Both the position numbers and the translations under genes were made by a program. From Zarea fungicola (lineage: Eukaryota; Ascomycota; Sordariomycetes; Hypocreales; Cordycipitaceae), in NCBI GenBank assembly GCA_900169235.1, contig FWCC01000571.1:1-16997 (forward strand): a stretch of DNA of 16,997 nucleotides, given 5' to 3'. The notes under the pieces are model-generated. The model was not told the origin of the DNA. It saw only the letters and a program-made list of their open reading frames with translations, and did not search any database. Shown in pieces: positions 9,365 to 16,997 of the stretch (position 1 is the stretch's first letter; the number at the start of each line of letters is the position of its first letter).

Positions 9365-10625
9365 ATGCATTATTCTAAGGCCTTGCTGCTGGCCGGAGCA
9401 GGCCACGTTTTTGCTGCCCCAAGCATTGAGGCTCGTGAATCCAAGCCTACGCTTCCATTCGACAAGAATTCCACTCCTCACTGCACTTGGTGGCTAGATT
9501 ACACGTCGGCCATCCCCTGCGACGATATTCTCAGCGAGAATGTCATCACCAATGCTGACTTTTCGCGATGGGTAAGTTTCGTACTTTTCAATCGGATGCA
9601 CTTGTACGTTTGCTAATCTTCTTTTTCTTCTCCACAGAACCCAACCGTGGGAGATAACTGCAGCGGCATGAAGATTGGCAACTCGTACTGCGTTGAGGCG
9701 GCCTTTGAGCCTACTGTCCCAACCAAGACGACCACTACCACTGCCCCCGAGCCCACATCGACGAAGCCCTCGAATGGTACGTCTGAACTAATCCTACGTC
9801 GACTGAAATGCTGACATATCTTCAGGAATTGAGACGCCGCTGCCCATTCAGCCGGACATGGTAGACAACTGCAATAGATTCTACTTTGTCAAGAAGGGTG
9901 ACGACTGCGTCAACATTGCCTCCAAGCACGGCATCACCGAAAAGGAGTTCGCCACTTGGAACCCCAAGGTCGGTAGCACCTGCTCTGGTCTCTGGGCCGA
10001 GACGTACGCTTGCACCTCCATCATCGGGTGGAAGCCCACGCCCACCGACCCGGGCAACGGCATTCACACGCCGAGCCCCATCCAGCCAGACCTCGTGCAG
10101 AACTGCAACAAGTTCCACTACGTCAAGTCCGGCGAGTCGTGCACCGACATTGGCTCCCGCTACAGCATCTCCGTCGGCGACTTTGCGCGTTGGAACCCCA
10201 AGGCCGGCAGCAACTGCGGTTCGCTGTGGGCCAACACCTACGCGTGCGTCGGCGTGATCCCCGCGTTCCGCCTCGACAGCTTCTACCACAACGATTGCTC
10301 GGGGAAGAAGTACAACAGCGCCACGATTGAGCGCGTTGGCTGGGACGGCTTGTGCATCAACACCGACTGCCAGGTGGCTTCCCTCAACATCGCCTCCGAA
10401 GGTCTCTGCCCGGACGGTCAGGTCCAGCTCAGCTACTGGGAGAAGCCTGGCTGCGGTGGTGAGTGGTATGGCTATGGATACGCCAGCAGGGGTACATGTC
10501 GCAGGCTTTGGTCCGACGGCTGGAAGTTCAAGTCGCTTCACCTCCGCTGCACGAAACGTGAGGACGATTGCGTGAGCAAGAATGAATGCAAGATGGATCC
10601 TGAGCCGTCCAAAAACAAGTGCTAG
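9365..10625 (+). CDS. Secreted three-LysM protein with a cysteine-rich C-terminal domain
   Basis: A 381-residue secreted chitin or chito-oligomer binding protein. Exons: 9365-9571, 9638-9776 and 9826-10625. Introns are 66 and 49 nt (GTAAGT to CCACAG and GTACGT to TTCAG, both with branch-like TGCTAAT or TGCTGAC). The signal peptide covers about residues 1-18, ending VFAA. LysM 1 (about 39-90, split by intron 1) is the most divergent but keeps the core ADFSRWNPTVGDNC. A Thr/Pro-rich linker (about 97-115) follows. LysM 2 (about 129-180) and LysM 3 (about 207-260) are close copies, with FATWNPKVGSTC and FARWNPKAGSNC cores. Residues about 261-381 form a separate domain with ten or more cysteines, and the last residue is Cys. 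Secreted LysM proteins can hide fungal chitin from host receptors or shield hyphae from chitinases; which applies here is unknown. There is no catalytic domain. Confidence 0.93.
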
Positions 10626-11379
10626 TTGGAGAGAGCTTCGTCCGACGTTAAAGGCGGTCGCATGTGTACAATGTCCGCGTGCCCCCCAATGCAGGCTTTG
10701 TCAGGTGACAGATCAAAAGAGCTTCCACGATGTATGAAACTATATGTAGAAATATTAAGATAGGCAAATAATAATTATCACGGGTCATTATCTCATTTGC
10801 TATTCTTAATATATCGTCAGCCAGTTATCGCTGTTGTCTATCCAGTTACACTCTAGATGCTTTGAGCATACTAACAATTCAGTCGTAAAATGGACTATCT
10901 CCGAGGAATACACATGAACTGACACCTCCAGTATGCTCACATCGCCAAAGAGCCCTGTCCCATGGTACTATTCTATGATAACCACGACCACTCAGGCTCT
11001 AGCCATAGATACTACGCTTATCCCACTTGATTTCCGTTTCTCGTCACCTTCTGCCGATGACTAGTTATAACAAGCTAAGGGGTGTCTCTAGTCAAGTCCA
11101 TCCACTTCCTGGTTTGCTTCATCCCTTTTTTATATCATGCTTAGAGGCGCACACTATATTAAGGCTGGCGGCGGAAAGTTTGCAAAGGTCAAACCTTTCA
11201 CCTACTCACATCGCTCTAGCTAGGTCTTATATGCCTTTACTAGTCTAAGATTAAAACTAGGCTTTTTAGGATTTTGCCTTTTAAATTTATATACTAGGAG
11301 ATAGAAAATAATAAAATGCGACTATGGCTAAATGCTGACTACTGATAGCGAAGTGGCCTCTAGACGCAGCCTAACTTAC
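10626..11379. other. Gene-free transition into AT-rich repeat DNA
   Basis: The first 150 bp are probably the 3' UTR of the LysM gene, with AATAATAAT at about 10767 as a possible poly(A) signal variant. No coding region is supported; the frame at 11027-11248 has no recognisable content. From about 11030 the sequence becomes rich in TA steps (CTAG, TTATA, CTAAG), resembling RIP-affected DNA. I could not identify a repeat family for that stretch. Confidence 0.5.
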
Positions 11380-11552
11380 TATCACAGGCCCAGGCCTGGC
11401 TGGAAGGTACGCGACTGCGCCGCGTACATTATATACANNTATAGGAACTTATAGTGACCTTATAGCTAGTTAGATCCTTCTTCTCCTTAAGTAAATATAG
11501 ACAATTTCTAGTCACCCTCATTGTGACGATCTAGTAGGCACAGACCGTGACA
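11380..11552 (+). repeat. 5' LTR of the Gypsy element, with an assembly gap
   Basis: It starts TATCAC (11380-11385) and ends GTGACA (11547-11552). These are inverted repeats of each other except for one G-to-A change, as expected for TG...CA LTR ends. The inverted copy at about 95-294 confirms the extent. The two N bases at 11438-11439 sit where the left copy has about 40 additional bases, so the true LTR is likely about 200-215 bp. A primer binding site after 11552 is not recognisable, probably because of mutation. Confidence 0.75.
11438..11439. other. Assembly gap (NN) inside the LTR
   Basis: Two undetermined bases. Comparison with the left-hand LTR copy suggests that a segment of about 40 bases has been lost or collapsed here. 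Confidence 0.9.
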
Positions 11553-11749
11553 TAAACTACTACTATAACTATATTAATAATTCCTAAAAAAAGAGACTTT
11601 AACCTAAGAATATTTAACTATAAACCACTCTAACCTATTATTCTTAAATATTTTAGGGTATATTTATATTTAAAAAATATATATCTTTATAGCTGTCACA
11701 GCTGATCTAAGTCGAGGTCTACCCTGTAGCTGCCATCATGTGCGCACAC

Positions 11750-13110
11750 GCCGAACCGTGTATCTAAGCTAGCATCTTGCTAGCTTCCAATTATAGCTCT
11801 TCGAGCTACGTCTTATATATAGAGCCTACCCTACCTGAGGAGTGCTTATCCATAGCAATAGACCTGATTCAATCCTGCCCATGTGCTCCTCGTCCTACCT
11901 GCCGCTCCCTGACCCTGACATTACATAGCTCCTTCTATAGGACGCTAAGCATAATATTGTCCCGCCCAGTTCCCCCTAAACGACCTTAGAATATATCTGC
12001 CCTCGCCGAGTTTATATAGGAGAACCTAGAAGAATGGTTTAACTACTACCAGCAGGCCTATATTTATATAGAAACCTAAGATGTCTAGATTAATAGCCTA
12101 ACCTGCTATATATCTACCTAGGACTAGAAAATTGCCAGTCTAGAGACTAATAGATTAGAGAGCACTGCAATAGAGAAGAACCTACTAGCGCTACTTAAGC
12201 AGAAGGACTTAGAAATCATTAAGGCAATAGTCTTAGCCTGACTCGCCTAGCAAGCTGCTCTACTAATAGTAAGGGTCCTAACCCCTGAAGTGTCCTAAAC
12301 CTCACTTACTAAGGGAACTCTAGCTCCTTACCTAGGAATGACTCTAGCGCCTATTACTAGATCTGCCGCCTCCTCCTAACTATCTAAGAAATTACCTAAC
12401 CTAGATAAGTTTAAGGGCAGCTGCCCTAATCTCCGCCAATTCCTATAATAGATACACGCCAAGATGACCGCTAATGCTAACTGATTTCCCACTGTGACTA
12501 GCCGGCTAATATATATCGCTAAAAGACTAACTAGGAAGGCTTATAACTTAATACTATTATATACTGTTTTTAGTGTTCCCTAATTCAATAATTATCCTAA
12601 ACTACTAGCCTACCTTAAGAACGCCTTTAGTGACCTAGACTATGTCTAAAATGCTTAAAACCGCCTCTATTAACTTTGCCAAAGAAATTAAGACTTTAGC
12701 ATATACTTCTTAGAGTTCTAGCGCCTTGCTCTAGAAGGAGAGATGCCTAATAACGCTCTAACGCCCTTATTATTCTAAGGAATATCCTATAAGCTATAAG
12801 ACATGCTATTACACAACCTAGCTCTAAGCCAGAGCTTTAACTAATACGCTAATTACCTATAAATACTAGATAATTAGTACCGCTAGCACTAACAACAGAT
12901 CCAACATCACCAAGCCTCAGCGCAACCTGCCTATTCAAATAATAGGAAGCTGTCTCCTTATAGGGGAAGGAGCCCGCCACGCCACTCTATCCTAACCCTA
13001 GACCCTATAGACCTTAATAACCAACGCCATACTATAAGACCTAATAAAAAGGTTAATAACTTATACTACCACTATGGTTCTAATAGCCATTTTATTTATA
13101 ACTGCCTTAA
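11750..13110 (+). pseudogene. Degraded gag of the Gypsy element
   Basis: An N-terminal part rich in Leu, Lys and Glu with coiled-coil character (about 12110-12240) is followed by the Retrotrans_gag core (about 12388-12780). Family-like strings there include LDKFKGSCPNLRQFL, AFSDLDYV and FLEF-RLALEGEMP. The zinc knuckle at 13064-13105 reads Y-x2-Y-x4-H-x4-C, where the family has C-x2-C-x4-H-x4-C, so both first cysteines were lost by TGY to TAY change. Stops occur throughout. Confidence 0.8.
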
Positions 13111-13389
13111 GCCTAATACTTAGAGCACCTAGTTCTGCTCTACTGCTATTAACCATCCTAACTCTCCTACTACTATATCTCCTTATAGCACTGGCCAATC
13201 TACCCCCTTACTAGACTAGATAAAAAACAGGGCAAGCCTGGCCTAAGTTATGGCTAGGCACTACCTTAATGTATAACTACTGCCTATGTAAGAACCGCTC
13301 TAAAAACCCTAAGAATATCCTTTACTGCTGTATATGGCGTATTGGTGGAGGAGGAATATAACCAATAATTAAACCTAATAATCCTGCCT

Positions 13390-16300
13390 ACTAAGCTACG
13401 CTTAGCCAACCAAGACCCTATTCTAGCTCCTACAATAATTAATAGTAAAGTAAAAGAGAAAGCCTTTATTAACTAGAGTTAGGTCAAAATATATAACCTA
13501 AAAAAGAACCGCCTAATATACCTAATTATAATTAAGGTATTTAATAAGAGACCTACTAAGAGTAGCTAAATTACTTACTATGTCTAGATAGGGATAAGAA
13601 TTAATGACCACTACTAGAAGAATATAATGCTATATATAATATAGCTAAGGAGCTACCTAGTTATATTAGGGATGCCTTAGTTAAAACAACATAACCCTTA
13701 GATTAGCTAGGCTAATTATAGCCTACAATTTACTAGCCCCTACTACCAATAATACTATAATATACCAAATTTATTATTAAAAGTACCAGCTATATATACC
13801 GTCCCTACTAAGATCCACCACTAGCTAAAATCAACACTAACCGTGCTATACCAATGCAATATATTCCCTATCTCACTAAGGGCCGCCGCAGCCTATGCCT
13901 AAAGACCACAGGTCAAGCTATATACTATTACAATAAACCAAATCAATAATATATTATAAACCCATGCTAAGGAAGAAACCAACCTACCACCTAAGATCGC
14001 TGACTTCACTAATGTCTTTTCTTTAAAAAAGGCCAAGAAGCTACCGCTATATAGACCTAGCAATCACTATATTCCCCTAAAGGAAGGAAGTTTATTGCCC
14101 TTTAGACCCCTATATAGAATGTCCTAAGATGAGCTAAAGGCTCTAAAGGAATGGCTTTAAGAGAACCTAAAGAAGGGGTTTATCCGACCTAGCTCTTCTC
14201 TTATTGCCTCCCCTATATTGTTCATTAAGAAGGCAGACAGTAGATTGAGATTCTACGTTGACTATCACGCTTTAAACAACATTACTATTAAAGACTAATA
14301 CCCACTACCACTTATTAAAGAAACCCTAAATAACCTCGCTAAAATAAGATACTTTTCTAAGATTAATATTATATCTACTTTTAATAATATATAGATTTAG
14401 AGGGGCAAGGAGTACCTAACTGCATTCTACACCTATTTTAGACTATATAAATCCCTAGTTATGCCCTTTAAAATGACTAGGGCACCTATAACCTTTTAAT
14501 AATATATTAATAATACACTCTAAGACTACCTAGATATTTTCTATACTGCCTATATTAATAATATCTTAATCTATAGCCATATAAGATCAGAGCATAAGGC
14601 TCACCTCCGCCTAGTATTAGGCGCCCTTAGGGACGCTAGACTTTATGTAAAGCCATTAAAATGCGAGTTCTTTGTCATAAAGACAAAGTTTCTAGGCCTT
14701 ATTATTGGCTAGGATAGGATCCACATAGACCCTAAGAAAATACAGACAGTAATAGGATGGCAAGCCCTGACATATATAACCAACATATAGGCGTTTTTAG
14801 GCTTTAGAAACTTCTACCATTAATTTATAAGAAACTACTCAGGAATCACAACACCACTAAACTACCTAATAAGGAAGGAGGTACCATTTTAATAGATAAG
14901 CAATTACCAAGAAGCCTTCTAGCGGTTAAAAACCGCCTTTAGTACTATACCTATACTAGCACCATTTAATTAGGAAAAGGATATAATCCTTAAAATAGAT
15001 ATATTTAACTATATATTAGCTAAAGTGCTCTCTCAAATAGGGGAAGATGGTATATTACGACTAGTTGCCTTCTTCTTAAAGAAGCACTTAGTAATAGAAT
15101 ATAACTATAAGATTTATAATAAGGAACTAATAGCTATAATCCACTGCTTTAAGGAATAGCGCCCTAAGCTTAAGGGGGTGCTATCGCCTATTAAGGTTAT
15201 TACTAACCACTAAAACCTTAAGTACTTTATAATAATAAAGCTGCTTAATTACTAATAAGCCTGCTGGTCTAAATTCCTATTTTAATTTAACTTTAAGATT
15301 ACATATTGCCCTAGGAAATAGGGAGGTAAACCTAACGCCCTAACTAAGAGGTTAAAGGACTTACTAAAAGAGGGGGATAAACACCTACTACACTAAAGCC
15401 AAACAGTGCTTAAGAGAGAGAACTTAGACCCCCTAATTAAGTTCTACACTACCTAAATCCTAATAGTTATATTAGCTGACCTATAAAGCCTATTCAATAA
15501 AGGATACTAATCTAATAAAGAGTTAAAGTCAATCTGAACTGTAATTAAAGAGAAAAAGCCCCGCCATGCCTATATTACCTTGGCCAAGTGCACAGAAAAG
15601 GAGGACCAGTTATACCTAAGGGACCGCCTCTATGTTTTAGACTGCGACGAATTAAAGGCAGAACTACTGCAACGCTACCACGAATCACCTATTGCTAGAC
15701 ACCCTAAAAGAGCCTATACTTATGACCTCTTATCTTAAAGCTACTTCTAGCCTAGAATGCTTATATATGTAGAGTAATGGGTAAAGAACTGCCATACCTG
15801 CTGAAGATCAAACCCCTCCCAAGAAGCATACTAAGGAGCGCTAAAACCACTGCCTATCCTAGAACGCGCATAAAGGGACATATTAATAGACTTTATTACA
15901 CACCTACCCTAAAGCTAGGGTTATGATTTAGTATTGGTTGTGGTTAACCAATTGACTAAGATGTAATATCTAATCCCCTATAAGGCTACCTATAATATAT
16001 AAAATACTGCCCGCTTATTCCTTAAATATATTTAGAAGCTATATAGACTACCTATAACAGTTATGTCTAACCAAGGACCACAGTTCGTCTCTAAGTTTTA
16101 AAAACACTTAAATCAACTACTAAAAATATAAAGCCTATTATCTACCACTATATATCTGCAAACTGACGGCCAAACTAAGCGCTTTAATACAGTACTAGAA
16201 AAGTATCTTTAAGCCTATATATCCTATCTATAGGATAACTAGGCTATATAGCTACCCCTTATTAAATTCGCCGCTAATTTATAGAAGTTAGAAACCATAG

Positions 16301-16640
16301 GAGTGTCTCCCTTCTTTACTAACTATAGCTCTTACCCTTATATAGGCTTTAAGCTAGAAATCTCCTATACCATTACCCCCATGACCCACAATACTACTGC
16401 CTTTACTAAGAATATAAAACTAATTATTAAATACTTATATTTAAAATCCATCGCCGCCTAAACCCACTATAAAAACCAAGCTAACCATAAGAGACAGCTA
16501 GCCAGGACATATAAGCCTAAAGAATAGGTGTAGCTTAACGCAAGGAACCTTTAAACCCTACGCCTATAGAAGAAGTTAGACTAGAAGAACATAGGCCCAT
16601 TTAAAGTAATTAAGGCTATGTCGCCTTACGCCTATTAACT
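13390..16640 (+). pseudogene. Degraded pol (protease, RT, RNase H, integrase) of the Gypsy element
   Basis: A poorly conserved protease region (about 13390-13950) comes first. Reverse transcriptase (about 14010-14700) shows [28 protein letters not shown] and YLNYLIRK-type strings. Its catalytic YxDD box at 14551-14577 now encodes YINN, so both aspartates are gone. RNase H (about 14980-15330) shows KIDIFNYILAKVLSQ and YNKELIAIIHCFK. The integrase HHCC zinc finger lies at about 15670-15815 (HESPIARHPK, NCHTC), and the DDE core at about 15870-16210 with IDFITHLP, SNQGPQFVSKF (second Asp changed to Asn at 16069-16071) and QTDGQTKRFNTVLEKYL. Stops are frequent in the coding frame. Confidence 0.85.
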
Positions 16641-16789
16641 ATAACTGCCTAGAAGCATAAGAGTATACCCTGTCTTCCATATAAGCCTACTAAGACCTAT
16701 CCTAGATAACCCGCTTTTAGGATAGCGCTACGCACCACCGCCGCCTATTAAGGTAGATGGCATTAAGGAATTTAAAGTATAAGAAGTTC

Positions 16790-16935
16790 TAGATTCCCGC
16801 TAGGAACGCAGAGGCCATAAAGGCCCACGGCTAAAGTATACTATGAAATGGGTTAGGTATGATAACTTAACTAAAGAACCCATTAAGTACCTAGATAATG
16901 CACAGCAAATCATCTGTTACAAACGCTACAACACG
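16790..16935 (+). pseudogene. Chromodomain-like C-terminal end of the integrase
   Basis: After the integrase tail (VFHISLLRPIL, about 16672-16705), a segment reads like a chromodomain: VLDSR, then [20 protein letters not shown], then LDNA. Chromoviruses use this domain to target integration to modified chromatin. The frame stays open here for about 190 bases to the window edge, fewer stops than upstream. Confidence 0.6.
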
Positions 16936-16997
16936 GGACGCGGGGCAGTGCTAGGCCGCCGAAAGGCTAGTACGCCCATGGCCCGATTAGGACATGT

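Larger units (their letters stand above)
11380..16997 (+). mobile_element. RIP-inactivated Gypsy/Ty3 chromovirus retrotransposon, 3' end outside the window
   Basis: Order of domains on the plus strand: LTR, gag, zinc knuckle, protease region, reverse transcriptase, RNase H, integrase and a chromodomain-like end. This RT-RH-IN order defines Gypsy/Ty3. All frames are broken by dozens of TAA and TAG codons, mostly where the family has Arg, Gln or Trp. TA dinucleotides are very abundant, and Asp-to-Asn and Cys-to-Tyr changes imply G-to-A. These are signs of RIP on both strands. The element spans at least 5.6 kb and runs off the right edge while still coding-like. It is not autonomous in this copy. 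Confidence 0.93.

Noticed and set aside
9822..10541. 239-codon minus-strand frame opposite the LysM exon 3
   Set aside because: Its Val/Ala/Gly-rich composition is typical of antisense reading of a GC-rich exon, and the plus-strand LysM modules are unmistakable.
11027..11989. Short plus-strand frames of about 70 codons in AT-rich DNA
   Set aside because: The 11777-11989 frame is the degraded gag start of the retrotransposon and the 11027-11248 frame has no coding signal.
1..16997. CRISPR array, tRNA or rRNA genes
   Set aside because: No regularly spaced direct repeats, and no cloverleaf-like or rRNA-like sequence was seen on reading both strands. The repeats present are LTR-derived.

Overview
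The window looks like a piece of a filamentous ascomycete genome, most likely from the order Hypocreales. The evidence is short (49-75 nt) GT-AG introns with CTAAC/CTGAC-type branch points, a modular LysM/CBM18/GH18 chitinase of the killer-toxin-like class, a secreted multi-LysM protein, and a Gypsy retrotransposon riddled with C-to-T and G-to-A changes typical of repeat-induced point mutation (RIP). The order-level call is an inference; the fungal call is firm.

Layout from left to right. Positions 1-294 hold RIP-degraded LTR fragments in minus orientation. Positions 305-4568 (minus) hold a five-exon, roughly 1,320-residue chitinase with a probable one-base frame break between exons 3 and 4. 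Positions 4569-5705 hold no gene I can support. Positions 5706-6766 (plus) encode a three-exon, 309-residue secreted protein that I do not recognise. Positions 7037-8686 (minus) encode a 549-residue intronless protein with weak ankyrin-like helical pairs. Positions 8687-9364 are a divergent promoter region. Positions 9365-10625 (plus) encode a three-exon, 381-residue secreted protein with three LysM modules and a cysteine-rich C-terminal domain. From 10626 the sequence grades into AT-rich DNA. From 11380 to the right edge lies a Gypsy/Ty3 element of chromovirus type whose gag-pol is full of stops; its 3' LTR is outside the window.

How the genes may work together: killer-toxin-like (subgroup C) chitinases and secreted LysM proteins are often neighbours in fungi. 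One binds and cuts chitin and the other binds chitin or chito-oligomers. Here they sit about 4.8 kb apart with the unrecognised secreted protein and the 549-residue protein between them, so the block reads as a small chitin-directed secreted cluster. It is bracketed by related LTR sequences in opposite orientation, which places it in a repeat-rich, RIP-active neighbourhood.
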